Under the pieces are notes generated by a model. That model was not told where the DNA came from. It made no database searches and saw nothing but the letters and a program-made list of their open reading frames with translations. A stretch of DNA of 64,000 nt from Flintibacter muris (lineage in GTDB: Bacteria > Bacillota > Clostridia > Oscillospirales > Oscillospiraceae): contig NZ_CALPCP010000007.1 of the NCBI RefSeq assembly GCF_943192995.1, positions 87,095-151,094 of the forward strand, in the 5' to 3' direction. Shown piece by piece: positions 17,088 through 25,904 of the stretch (positions are counted from its first letter, which is position 1; every line of letters begins with the position of its first letter). A program made the translations under genes and the position numbers.

Positions 17088-17714
17088 ATGCTGGAGATAC
17101 GGCAGCTTTATAAGAGCTACCAGGGGCGGCAGGTGCTCTCTCCCGTCAGCTTTGTACTTCCACCGGGGCAGTGCTTGGGACTGGCCGGCAGCAACGGTTC
17201 CGGGAAGTCCACCTTGCTGCGGCTTATCGCCCAGATTGAAAGGCCGGACGGCGGGGATGTTCTCTATGGGGGCCGCTGCGTGCTGGGGAACCGGCAGTTT
17301 TTGCGAAAGGCGCTGGGGTATGTCCCCCAAACCCCGGAGCTGGCCCGTGACCTGAGTGTACACCAGCAGCTTGCTCTGTGGCAGAGCGCCTGCGGGGTAT
17401 CCGGACCTCCGCCCGGGGATATTCTGGAGCTGCTGGGGCTGGAACCTCTGCTGAAAAAGCCTATCCGGGCCCTGTCAGGAGGGATGGCCCAGAGGGTGAG
17501 TATCGCCCTGGCGCTGCTGGCCCGGCCCAGGGTGCTGCTGATGGATGAGGCCACCAGCGGCCTGGACCGGGACTACGTCCCCCGGCTGCTGGACTGGCTG
17601 GAGGGGTACACCTCCGGCGGGGGCAGTCTGGTGTGGTGCAGCCACCATCCCCAGGAGCTGGACCGTTTGTGCGGCGCGGTGCTGCGGCTGGAGGAGGGCA
17701 AATTGATTGCATAA
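17088..17714 (+). CDS. ABC transporter ATPase
   Basis: A 208-residue short ATPase of the ABC-2 export type. Walker A is AGSNGSGKST, signature ALSGGMAQRVSIALALL, Walker B VLLMDEATSGLD and an H-loop WCSHHPQEL with the switch His. ATG 17088 (MLEIRQLY) is preferred to 17082 because GGGAGG is 9 nt away rather than 3. It should power the two permeases at 19490 and 20686. Confidence 0.9.
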   Translation: MLEIRQLYKSYQGRQVLSPVSFVLPPGQCLGLAGSNGSGKSTLLRLIAQIERPDGGDVLYGGRCVLGNRQFLRKALGYVPQTPELARDLSVHQQLALWQSACGVSGPPPGDILELLGLEPLLKKPIRALSGGMAQRVSIALALLARPRVLLMDEATSGLDRDYVPRLLDWLEGYTSGGGSLVWCSHHPQELDRLCGAVLRLEEGKLIA

Positions 17715-17770
17715 GGTCCCCGCCCTCAGGGCGGGCCCTTTGAAAAAAGATACAGAATGGAGGAATTATT

Positions 17771-19483
17771 ATGGTTTGCAGAAATTGCGGAAATGAGATG
17801 CGGGACGACGCCCGATTTTGTCCCAACTGCGGCGCGTTGAACGCCCCCGGACCGGACGGCGGCCTGCCCCAGGGCGCCGCCCCCTGCAGTCCCACCGCCA
17901 CCCCCGCCTGGGAGGGCCCCGAAGGCGGCGGCAAAAAGAAAAAGACTGCCCTTTTCGCTGCCGCCGCCCTGGCAGCTGCGGCGTTGATTGCCGTTGTGGC
18001 TGTGTTTGCCGGCGGGATCTTCTCCTCCGGCAAGGGGACGGTGGAAAAAGCCATCGCCAAAAGCGTTGCCGCCTATGCATCTTCCCAGGAGAAGCTGGAT
18101 GTGCCCGATATGGAGCAGTGGCAGAAGGACCGGACCATCCGCCAGCACATGGCCCTGGAGCTGAGGGGCATCAACAGCAGTCTGGTGGGCATGGACCTGT
18201 CCGCCCTCAACGGCCTGGGCCTGCGGCTGGACACCGACTACAACGGCCCGGACCGGCAGCTGTATGCCGGACTGGGCGCCTACTGGGGGGAGGAGGACCT
18301 GCTCTCCTTTGGGATGAGCGCTCTTGACAGCGAGATGTATCTGGAGTCCAATCAATTCTTTGGCGGCACCTGCTATGGCCTGAACACCGAGACTCTGGGA
18401 GCCGACCTGGCCCAAATGACCGGGGACGACTCTGTGAAAGACCTCAGCTTTAACATGTTTGAGCTGGTGGACATGGTGATGGAGAAGATTGACCAGGAGG
18501 CCATGGAGGAAGACTTTAAGCAGGCCGGCAAGGCCCTCTGGGAGGCAGCGAAGGTTAAAAAGCTGGGGGCCCGGACTTTGGACATCAACGGCACCGAGGC
18601 CAAAACCACCGCCTATCAGGTCGTCATCCCCGAAGAGGCCATGGACCAGTATGCGGACGCTTTGGCGGCGGTTCTCTCCTCGGTAAATTACTACGACCTC
18701 TATTCAGACCTCTACCAGGCTATGGGGATGCCTCAGGACCAGATTGATGAGATTATGTCCGTCCTGAAGGAATTGGACTTCTATGGTGAGCTAGCCGATA
18801 ACCTCCACCGCGCCGTGGACGAGCTGGGCGACGTGGAGCTGGAGGTCTGCCTCAGCGGCGGCTATGTGTCCGCGGTGTTCTATGAGGACCGCGTGGACGG
18901 CACTGATTTGAGTATTGACATCCGTTTGGGCGGCGGGGAGATGTATGTGGACGACCTCAGCGTAAATGTGGAGGCCGACGATATCTCTATTGAGGTAAAG
19001 TCCACCGGCGACCACGGCCTGAAAAGCGGCGTCTACACCGACGAGACTACTGCCCGGGTCCGTCAGGACAGCGCCACCCTGGCCCGGGTGACCTCCGACA
19101 TGAGTCTGGATCCCGGGAAGAGCGCGGACAATTTCCAATGGAAGCTGGGGGTGGACAGCTCCGGGCTGAGCATTTTTGTATTGGAGATGGAGGGCGATTA
19201 TCAGGCGGAAGCTGACCTGCTGTCGCTGAGCTCTGAAAATGTGTCCTTGCGGGTAATGGGTGTGGAGGTCTGCACCCTGGCCTTTGACTACTATGTGGAC
19301 TGCCACCCCAACGAGCTGGGTGTCAGCAATCCCACGCTGATTACCCAGATGAGCCCGCAGGAGCTGGAACAGGCGGCCATGGATATCCAGGACAGGGCAA
19401 TGACCTGGGTGGTTCAGATGCAGCAGCTGTTTACCGCCCGCCTGCCTGAGGATGTGCTGTGGGCCATCATGGGCGGCTATTAA
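17771..19483 (+). CDS. Zinc-ribbon, single-pass membrane protein with large outer domain
   Basis: A 570-residue protein. Residues 1-25 are a zinc ribbon (CRNCGNEM and CPNCGALN). A Pro/Gly linker and basic KKKK lead to one membrane helix (about 60-82: LFAAAALAAAALIAVVAVFA). A roughly 480-residue acidic extracytoplasmic region follows, with repeating beta strands late in the sequence (VSVNVEADDISIEV-like). Clostridial proteins with this ribbon-TM-beta layout are common but uncharacterised. It sits between the ABC ATPase and its permeases, so a role in the same system is likely. GGAGG precedes ATG 17771. Confidence 0.8.
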   Translation: MVCRNCGNEMRDDARFCPNCGALNAPGPDGGLPQGAAPCSPTATPAWEGPEGGGKKKKTALFAAAALAAAALIAVVAVFAGGIFSSGKGTVEKAIAKSVAAYASSQEKLDVPDMEQWQKDRTIRQHMALELRGINSSLVGMDLSALNGLGLRLDTDYNGPDRQLYAGLGAYWGEEDLLSFGMSALDSEMYLESNQFFGGTCYGLNTETLGADLAQMTGDDSVKDLSFNMFELVDMVMEKIDQEAMEEDFKQAGKALWEAAKVKKLGARTLDINGTEAKTTAYQVVIPEEAMDQYADALAAVLSSVNYYDLYSDLYQAMGMPQDQIDEIMSVLKELDFYGELADNLHRAVDELGDVELEVCLSGGYVSAVFYEDRVDGTDLSIDIRLGGGEMYVDDLSVNVEADDISIEVKSTGDHGLKSGVYTDETTARVRQDSATLARVTSDMSLDPGKSADNFQWKLGVDSSGLSIFVLEMEGDYQAEADLLSLSSENVSLRVMGVEVCTLAFDYYVDCHPNELGVSNPTLITQMSPQELEQAAMDIQDRAMTWVVQMQQLFTARLPEDVLWAIMGGY

Positions 19484-19489
19484 ACGGCT

Positions 19490-20689
19490 ATGGGGTATTT
19501 TATTCAGTGGTTCAGGCTGACTTTGGTCAGGCTCTGCCAACAGCGATGGCTGCTGGCAGGGCTTGCCCTTTTGTGCTTTCTGCTCCCCCTGGCGGGGGGC
19601 CGGACGGCCGGTGATCTGCTGTCTCAGGGGGTGGACTTCAACGGCGTGACCCTGGCCGTCACCGCTCCGGAGGGGGACAACGTCCCCCAGCTGCTAGAGC
19701 AGTTTATAGGGGATATGGAGGACATTGCCCAGTACTGCAAGATTGCCGCCATGGACCAGGAGGAGGCCATGTCTGCCCTGGAGCGGGGGGAGGTCACCGC
19801 TGTGCTGGTTCTCCCTCCGGACTTCATCCACGGAGTCATGTGGGGGGACAACCCCGACCTGCGCCTTGTGGTGTCCGGAGACAGGCCGCTGGAGTCTCTG
19901 CTGCTGCTCTGGGTGGGCCAGAGCGCCTGTGACATTCTGTCTGCCTTTCAAAGCGGGGTGTACGCCGTGCTGGAGCTGTATGAGCAGGCCCCTCCCCCCG
20001 GCCTCACCCGGGATCAGGTGGTCTTTGATATCAATCTGCGCTATATTGCCCTGGCAATGGACCGGAACAGCCTGTTTCAAACTCAGACGGTCTCCGCCAC
20101 CCAGGCCCTGCCTATCCCCCTCCACTACGCCCTGAGCCTGACCGCCTACTTCTCTCTGGCCGCCGCTCCGCTGTTTGTCCCCATCTACAGCGGGGACTGG
20201 CTGTGTGTTCAGCGCCGCCTGCGCAGCGCGGGCCGGGGGGTGTGGGCCGGATATTTCAGCGGCGTGGCCGCCGGGGTGCCGGCGCTGCTCCTTTTGTCCC
20301 TGCCCACCCTGCTTTTGGAGGGAGAAGGCAGTCCCCTGGCCGCGGCTGGCAGCTGCCTTATAATGGCCCTGTTTTGTTCGGTGTTCTGCTCGTTGTGCTG
20401 TCTGGTTTCAGAAAATGCCGCAAGCTGCGGGGTAATAGCTTTTACTGTTGCGGTGCTGTCCCTGGCCCTGGCGGGGGGGATTGTCCCGCCGGTGCTGCTG
20501 CCCGCCTCTGTGCGGCGGCTGAGCTGGCTTTCACCGGTGACCTGGCTGCGTCAGCTGGCCGCCGGGCCTATGGGCTATCCGGTGGACTGGTCCTCCTGGG
20601 TCTGCTTAGGCCTGTCCGCCGCCGGGATGGCAGCTCTGGCCCTGGCCCTGTACCGCCGCCGGGTGGACCGTCAGGAGGTGGCACTGTGA
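19490..20689 (+). CDS. ABC-2 type permease
   Basis: A 399-residue permease with the ABC-2 layout. A first helix (about 18-38: WLLAGLALLCFLLPLAGG) is followed by a roughly 170-residue extracytoplasmic domain, then a block of five helices from about residue 205 to the end. It starts 6 nt after the zinc-ribbon gene, and its stop overlaps the start of the second permease (GTGA), so the two are probably a heterodimeric pair. Confidence 0.85.
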   Translation: MGYFIQWFRLTLVRLCQQRWLLAGLALLCFLLPLAGGRTAGDLLSQGVDFNGVTLAVTAPEGDNVPQLLEQFIGDMEDIAQYCKIAAMDQEEAMSALERGEVTAVLVLPPDFIHGVMWGDNPDLRLVVSGDRPLESLLLLWVGQSACDILSAFQSGVYAVLELYEQAPPPGLTRDQVVFDINLRYIALAMDRNSLFQTQTVSATQALPIPLHYALSLTAYFSLAAAPLFVPIYSGDWLCVQRRLRSAGRGVWAGYFSGVAAGVPALLLLSLPTLLLEGEGSPLAAAGSCLIMALFCSVFCSLCCLVSENAASCGVIAFTVAVLSLALAGGIVPPVLLPASVRRLSWLSPVTWLRQLAAGPMGYPVDWSSWVCLGLSAAGMAALALALYRRRVDRQEVAL

Positions 20690-21825
20690 GCTTTTTTCTG
20701 ATTGTGTTTAAAAACAGCCTCCGCGCTCAGCTGTCCGGCTGGCGGGGCTGGATTCTGCTTCTTCTGCCCCTGACAACCCTTGCCGCCGCCCGGCTTCTTC
20801 CCGCCAGGGAGGTGTCCACCCCCGTTCAGGTGGGGGTAGTCCTTCCGGAGGCGGGGGGTGAGGACTTCTGGGACCGTCTGGCGGAGCGAAGCGGCCTGGT
20901 GGTCACCTTCCATGCGGCAGACCTGGCCCGGGCGGAGCGTCAGGTGGCCGCTGGGCAGTGGGACTGCGCGCTGATCCTTCCGGAGGACTTTGAGGCCCGT
21001 CTGGCCGGCCAGGAGCTGGAGGGGCTGTTTACCCTGCTCATTGGTCCCGGCTCCGCCGTCTACCCCATGGTGCGGGAGACGGCATCCGCCTGCGTGGCGG
21101 AGCTGGTCTCCCCCGGTATGGCGGAAAAATACCTGTTGGACAGCGGTATTATGGACACAGAGGGCACCGTGGCCACCCGTCCCCGGCTGAACCAGGTACT
21201 GCTGGACCAGGACCGGGTACTGGTGTCTATGGAGACAGTGGACGGCCAGCCCCTGGACCCCCTGATTCTGGCGGACAGCGGGGTGTCCAATCTTCTGTCT
21301 GGGCTGACGGCTATTTTCCTGCTCATCTGGGCCCTGCTCACCGCCATGGACCTGGGCCGGTGGCTGGAATCCCCCTTTGTCCGGCGTCTGGCCCCACTGC
21401 AAGGGAGCCTTCCCCTGCTTTTGCCCCGGCTGGCGGCGGCGCTGGTCCCGGCTCTGTGCGCCGGGGTTCTGGCCCTGCTGGCGGCGGGTGCCGTCCCGGT
21501 TTGTGTCCTGGCCCTGCTCCCCTATCTGCTGTTCTGGGGAGCCGCCGCCCTGGCTCTGGCCCGCTGGCGGCCCGGCTGGACCGCACTGCCCGCTGTGCTC
21601 CCCTTTGCCCCGGTGCTGGGGCTGCTCCTGTCACCGGTCCTGCTGGATTTGTCCCTGATTTTTCCCGCCCTGGGCCCCATGATCCGGTGGAACCCTGTCA
21701 CCCTCTTCCTCCGATCCTGCGGAGGGGCCTGGAAGGACGGGCTGCTGCTGACGGCGGCGGGAGGGGCTGTGCTGGCCCTGGAGGCGGTTCCGGAGCTCAA
21801 AAAAGAATCAAAAGAATCGTTTTGA
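20686..21825 (+). CDS. ABC-2 type permease, second subunit
   Basis: A 379-residue permease paralogous in layout to the preceding one: helix about 17-35 (GWILLLLPLTTLAAARLL), a large outer loop with VGVVLPEAGGEDFWDRLAE, and a C-terminal membrane block from about residue 205. The start is GTG 20686, with AGGAGG 7 nt upstream and a 4-bp overlap with the first permease. A longer reading from 20203 in this frame is a shadow of the first permease. The C-terminal codons are part of an A/T-rich inverted repeat. Confidence 0.85.
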   Translation: MSFFLIVFKNSLRAQLSGWRGWILLLLPLTTLAAARLLPAREVSTPVQVGVVLPEAGGEDFWDRLAERSGLVVTFHAADLARAERQVAAGQWDCALILPEDFEARLAGQELEGLFTLLIGPGSAVYPMVRETASACVAELVSPGMAEKYLLDSGIMDTEGTVATRPRLNQVLLDQDRVLVSMETVDGQPLDPLILADSGVSNLLSGLTAIFLLIWALLTAMDLGRWLESPFVRRLAPLQGSLPLLLPRLAAALVPALCAGVLALLAAGAVPVCVLALLPYLLFWGAAALALARWRPGWTALPAVLPFAPVLGLLLSPVLLDLSLIFPALGPMIRWNPVTLFLRSCGGAWKDGLLLTAAGGAVLALEAVPELKKESKESF

Positions 21826-21832
21826 TTCTTTT
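21801..21832 (+). terminator. Terminator overlapping the permease stop
   Basis: AAAAGAATCAAAA / TTTTGATTCTTTT arms with a 6-nt loop; the 3' arm doubles as the U-rich tract. A second GC-rich stem (GCCCGGCGG / CCGCCGGGC, 21858-21880) follows. Confidence 0.65.
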
Positions 21833-22006
21833 GAAGTACTTTGACCATAACAAAGCGGCCCGGCGGACTGCCCGCCGGGCTGCCATTTATTCAGGAGGAA
21901 AAAGAAGAAAACCTCTTGTCCGTGGTGAAAACGCCCCTTGACGTCTGCGGTGAGGAGGCCTGCCGCCGGCCCCCTCACTCCATACTATGCGCCGGAGGGA
22001 AAATGG

Positions 22007-22282
22007 TTACAGCAAAAACAGCCAAACCGCCCAGCCTGCCGAGGCCAGCGCCGCCCCCAGCACTCCCCAGACAGCGGCGGGAGCCCGCTCCAGGCGGCGG
22101 TTCCAGGCCTTGCCCTGCTTCAGATAGCCGTCGGCGGCCTGACGGGCCTCCCGAAGCACCCTGTCGGCGCTCACCCCCTCCCGGGCCAGGGCCTCCTCCT
22201 TGACGATAAAGATGGCCTCCTCAAAAAGGCGGGGGTCGGGAGATTTAACCAGGATCACCTGCCGGGTGATACCCTTTACCAT
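22007..22282 (-). CDS. Small tail-anchored protein of unknown function
   Basis: A 91-residue protein beginning MVKGITRQVILVKSPDPRLF, with a predicted helical middle (EEAIFIVKEEALAREGV) and one C-terminal membrane helix (about 70-91: VWGVLGAALASAGWAVWLFLL). This N-terminal pattern recurs in clostridial hypotheticals, but I know of no function. The orientation opposite to the ABC operon makes it a separate unit. Confidence 0.65.
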   Translation of the reverse strand: MVKGITRQVILVKSPDPRLFEEAIFIVKEEALAREGVSADRVLREARQAADGYLKQGKAWNRRLERAPAAVWGVLGAALASAGWAVWLFLL

Positions 22283-22376
22283 GTTCTGTCACATCCTTAG
22301 CCGGTGTTTTCCTCTAGTCTGCCCAGCTTTTAGGACATTATTCCCAGGTCGTGTTTCCAAGGATAGAGAACATTTG

Positions 22377-23462
22377 TCAGTCAAATTCCCACATAACGGC
22401 CCGATTGATATAATAGCCTGGATTCTTGATGAATTTTTCCCAAACCGCAACCGCATGGAACACGTCATGCTCCATGTCCAGGAACCAGACCTGCTTCGAC
22501 TTCGGTTCCCACAGAAGCATCACCGCAAAGTCCTCGCTGTCCTCCACCAGAGAGAGAAGCCGCTGTCCCCGGTAGTTGATCTCCGACACGTCTGTATAGG
22601 CAAAAAGCCGGACCCAGCTCAGATGCTCCTCCTGGGGGAACTCCAGCAGCAGCGGGCCGGTTTTAAAGTAGTCCCGCATCTTTGCTGGTACATGATACCG
22701 TTTAAACAGCGCATCCTGCTCCGCTTCTGTAACCGCTGGCTCTATGGTCTTAATGTACTCTGCCGTTTTTTGATGCCCGTTGGCCTTGGCAGCAGTGTAA
22801 GGCCGGTAGCCATACTCGTCCGTGATGGTCAGGTCCGCCCCGCGCTTTACCAGAAAGCGCACCATCTCCGTATGTCCTTCGGTCGCCGCCCGCAGAACCG
22901 GTGTGCCTTGACCGCCGTTCTGGCTGTTCACATCCACCCCGGCTTCCAGCAGATACGTCACAACGGCCCGGCGGTTATCGCTGGCGGCGTGGCAAAGGGC
23001 TGTTCCGCCCAGTTCCCGAACCGGCAAATCCAGCCGGTCCAGCAGCGCCGGACAGTACTCGCTCCACACATCCGACAAATTGAGGATCAGGCGGGTGATG
23101 TCCCGCTTCTCCCGGCCAAACTGCCCGCCATGGTCCAGCATATAGTCCAGCAGAGCAAAATTTTTCCTGTGGATAGTCATATAGAGGGCGTCGCTTTTGG
23201 GGCTCAGGTCCACCAGATTGTGGTCAATCAGCATTTTGGCGATTTCCGTCTGGCCATGGTCCAGCGCAAAGCCGAAGGCGTCGGAGTAAGTGATAATTTC
23301 CTTCCCATCCAGCTTTACCACCGTTGGGATATTCCTCCGCAGCTCAACTGTTCTGCCCTTCTTAAAGAGCAGGCTCCCGTCCTCCGCCATGCGGCGCACG
23401 GCTTCAATATCCCCGGATAAGATGGCTTCGCCCGCCGGGGGCATAGATGGATTTTGGTGCAT
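22377..23462 (-). CDS. Ankyrin-repeat protein with a distinct C-terminal domain
   Basis: A 361-residue soluble protein. Ankyrin-like repeats fill about residues 10-245; the clearest are GGTALCHAASDNRRAVVTYL, GTPVLRAATEGHTEMVRFL and YGYRPYTAAKANGHQKTAEY. The last roughly 110 residues (from about 250, RYHVPAKMRDYFKTGP) form a separate alpha/beta domain that recalls SMI1/KNR4-like or other immunity-type folds; that resemblance is weak. ATG 23462 has AAAGGAGG 9 nt upstream and a good promoter at 23542-23570. Confidence 0.8.
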   Translation of the reverse strand: MHQNPSMPPAGEAILSGDIEAVRRMAEDGSLLFKKGRTVELRRNIPTVVKLDGKEIITYSDAFGFALDHGQTEIAKMLIDHNLVDLSPKSDALYMTIHRKNFALLDYMLDHGGQFGREKRDITRLILNLSDVWSEYCPALLDRLDLPVRELGGTALCHAASDNRRAVVTYLLEAGVDVNSQNGGQGTPVLRAATEGHTEMVRFLVKRGADLTITDEYGYRPYTAAKANGHQKTAEYIKTIEPAVTEAEQDALFKRYHVPAKMRDYFKTGPLLLEFPQEEHLSWVRLFAYTDVSEINYRGQRLLSLVEDSEDFAVMLLWEPKSKQVWFLDMEHDVFHAVAVWEKFIKNPGYYINRAVMWEFD

Positions 23463-23541
23463 AGAAGGATACCTCCTTTCGTGTTCTGAAGTGTCTGTGG
23501 GGCGAAATTACAAATCTCGATTTTTCGAAATACTGCCCCAA

Positions 23542-23570
23542 AGTATACTATAAGTACAAACAATATTCAA
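23542..23570 (-). promoter_or_regulatory. Sigma-A promoter of the ankyrin gene
   Basis: Minus strand: TTGAAT, 17-bp spacer, TATACT. Confidence 0.65.
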
Positions 23571-23597
23571 CCATCATGATAAGTACTCTCATTGCAA

Positions 23598-24206
<609 letters not shown>

Positions 24207-24299
24207 TTAGACTCCCACCTTCTATTCTCTGCCGCAGGCTGTTCGGGGAACGGCTGCGCGCCATGGCCAAAGGCCGCCCAAGGAAACACAAAAGAAAAG

Positions 24300-24321
24300 G
24301 ACCGGTTCCTCAGAACCGGTC
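24300..24321 (-). terminator. Terminator of the hemerythrin-receiver gene
   Basis: GACCGGTTC / GAACCGGTC stem, followed on the minus strand by CTTTTCTTTTG. Confidence 0.85.
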
Positions 24322-24348
24322 CCTTTTACACCGTTTGGATCGACTATA

Positions 24349-25725
24349 TCAGGCCTGGCCTGTGGCGCGTTGAAAAAACGCGTCGATCTTGCACTTGATA
24401 TCCGCCGGCTTTAAGTATTTCAGCAGATATCCCGCCGGCTTTAGGGCCATTACCTTTTGTACGCTCTCCGGATCGCTTCTTCCGGTTAGGAAAATGACCG
24501 GAAGCTTGGCAAAGGAATTGTCTGAGCGAAGCATTTCCAGGGTTTGCCTTCCGTCGCACACTGGCATCTCGTAGTCCAGCAGGACCAGGTCGGGCTGGTT
24601 CAGAGTGATGGTCCGGATGGCGGCCACTCCGGATTCCGCCAGTGAGACGTCGTAGTCGCCGCTCAGCAGTTCCTTCATGCTCTGACGGACCGTCATGGAG
24701 TCGTCTACCACAAGTATCTTTGGTTTGTGCTCAGCCTCCTCCTTCTTTTCCTGGGTTTCCCGGCTCTTCAGATATTTTTCCACTTCTGCCAATGCGTTCT
24801 CCTGGCCGATTGGGGTGGCGATCCCCTCCTCCAGCAGGTGGGGCGCTATGGCGCAGTAGGCGAAATAGCCCGCGCCGCCGGTGTTGAGCAGCAGGCTGAT
24901 CTGTAACTTCTCCTTTTGGAAAATCCGCTGAAACTGCTCATAGGACAGCAGATTTTCCTCTTTCAGTCTGTAGTCCTTGGCGGCGGGCAGGTGCTCCAGC
25001 ACCCGGCCCACAAACTGCTGGGCCGTATACCGGGAGGCGTGAATCAACATGCTGTCCAGCTTGTTGGTTTGAACGCCCAGAATTTTTCCCACGGTATTGA
25101 CCAGCAGCTTTTCCTCAAAGACCAGAATGATCTCCTGCTTGGCCTCATCCTTCGGGGTTCCGTAGACCAGGCGGTAGTAGACTCCTTTTCCGAATTTTTC
25201 TCCTCTGTAGGTGTCGCTGATGAGCTGGGACTCCAGATGAAACATATCAAATATCAGCTGAACGATAACCTGTTTAATGGACGACTGCATCTCGCTGGGC
25301 AGAAGGTTTTCCCATATGTCCTCGCGCTTGCCGGTGATGGCCTGGTCCTCTGTCAGGGTATGGCCGATCAGCCACCCGGCGCATACGCCCAGAAAGTGAT
25401 CCACCGAGTCCGGGGCGTAATTGGTCTGCTCCAGCTCCTGCTCCAGGGCCGGGAGGGTATGCTCCCGAAAGCCTCTGTGGATGCGCCGGTGCTCCTCCAG
25501 CCCCTCGTAGCCGATGGAGGCCATGTAGGCCTCCTCGTCCGCGAAATGCTTGATGGTATGCCCCTTGAAATATTTGATTCCCTCCTGGCATGTCCACTGG
25601 CTGTCCTTTTCCTCCTCCCGGAAGACAAATAATTTGTTGATAATCTTAAATAGGCGCTGGTGTTCCTTGTCAATGGCATCTACTCCAATATTATATTCTT
25701 CCTGCCATTCAAAGTGGGTGTCCAT
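24349..25725 (-). CDS. Bacteriohemerythrin - middle domain - receiver fusion
   Basis: A 458-residue cytoplasmic signalling protein with three parts. Residues 1-130 are a bacteriohemerythrin: all di-iron ligands seem present (H22, H60, E64, H79, H83, H122, D127; motifs HFADEEAYM, HRRIHRGF, WLIGHTLTED), so it should bind O2 or a similar ligand. Residues about 145-310 resemble a CheX/CheC-like domain (EIILVFEEKLLVNTVGKILG); this is tentative. Residues about 335-455 are a receiver (ILVVDDSMTVRQSM, phospho-Asp in LVLLDYEMP, Thr/Lys at FLTGR and YLLKYLKP). No DNA-binding output is visible. ATG 25725 and a consensus promoter precede it. Confidence 0.85.
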   Translation of the reverse strand: MDTHFEWQEEYNIGVDAIDKEHQRLFKIINKLFVFREEEKDSQWTCQEGIKYFKGHTIKHFADEEAYMASIGYEGLEEHRRIHRGFREHTLPALEQELEQTNYAPDSVDHFLGVCAGWLIGHTLTEDQAITGKREDIWENLLPSEMQSSIKQVIVQLIFDMFHLESQLISDTYRGEKFGKGVYYRLVYGTPKDEAKQEIILVFEEKLLVNTVGKILGVQTNKLDSMLIHASRYTAQQFVGRVLEHLPAAKDYRLKEENLLSYEQFQRIFQKEKLQISLLLNTGGAGYFAYCAIAPHLLEEGIATPIGQENALAEVEKYLKSRETQEKKEEAEHKPKILVVDDSMTVRQSMKELLSGDYDVSLAESGVAAIRTITLNQPDLVLLDYEMPVCDGRQTLEMLRSDNSFAKLPVIFLTGRSDPESVQKVMALKPAGYLLKYLKPADIKCKIDAFFQRATGQA

Positions 25726-25759
25726 ATGAATTCCTCCTTAAAAACACCTTGTCACAGGA

Positions 25760-25788
25760 ATTATACTATATCAAACGCCGTTTCGCAA
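25760..25788 (-). promoter_or_regulatory. Sigma-A promoter of the hemerythrin-receiver gene
   Basis: Minus strand: TTGCGA, 17-bp spacer, TATAAT. Confidence 0.75.
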
Positions 25789-25808
25789 GAACACAATCTG
25801 CAAAGGAA

Positions 25809-25837
25809 TCATATTTCCCCGGCCTGTCCCATAGACT
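25809..25837 (+). promoter_or_regulatory. Candidate sigma-E promoter of spoIID
   Basis: TCATATTT, then CATAGACT; 14 bp separate the ATATT core from CAT. This resembles the mother-cell sigma-E consensus (ATATT / CATACANT). The position suits spoIID, but a small hairpin (GCCGCCC / GGGGCGGC, 25844-25860) lies between it and the gene. Confidence 0.4.
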
Positions 25838-25904
25838 GTAACAGCCGCCCTTGGGGCGGCATTCAAAGAATAAAAACACCAGGATCTGGAAGGAGGCGGC
25901 CGGC

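Noticed and set aside
21841..22300. Plus-strand frames after the ABC permease
   Set aside because: They overlap the minus-strand tail-anchored protein, are Pro/Arg/Gly-rich and have no ribosome binding site.
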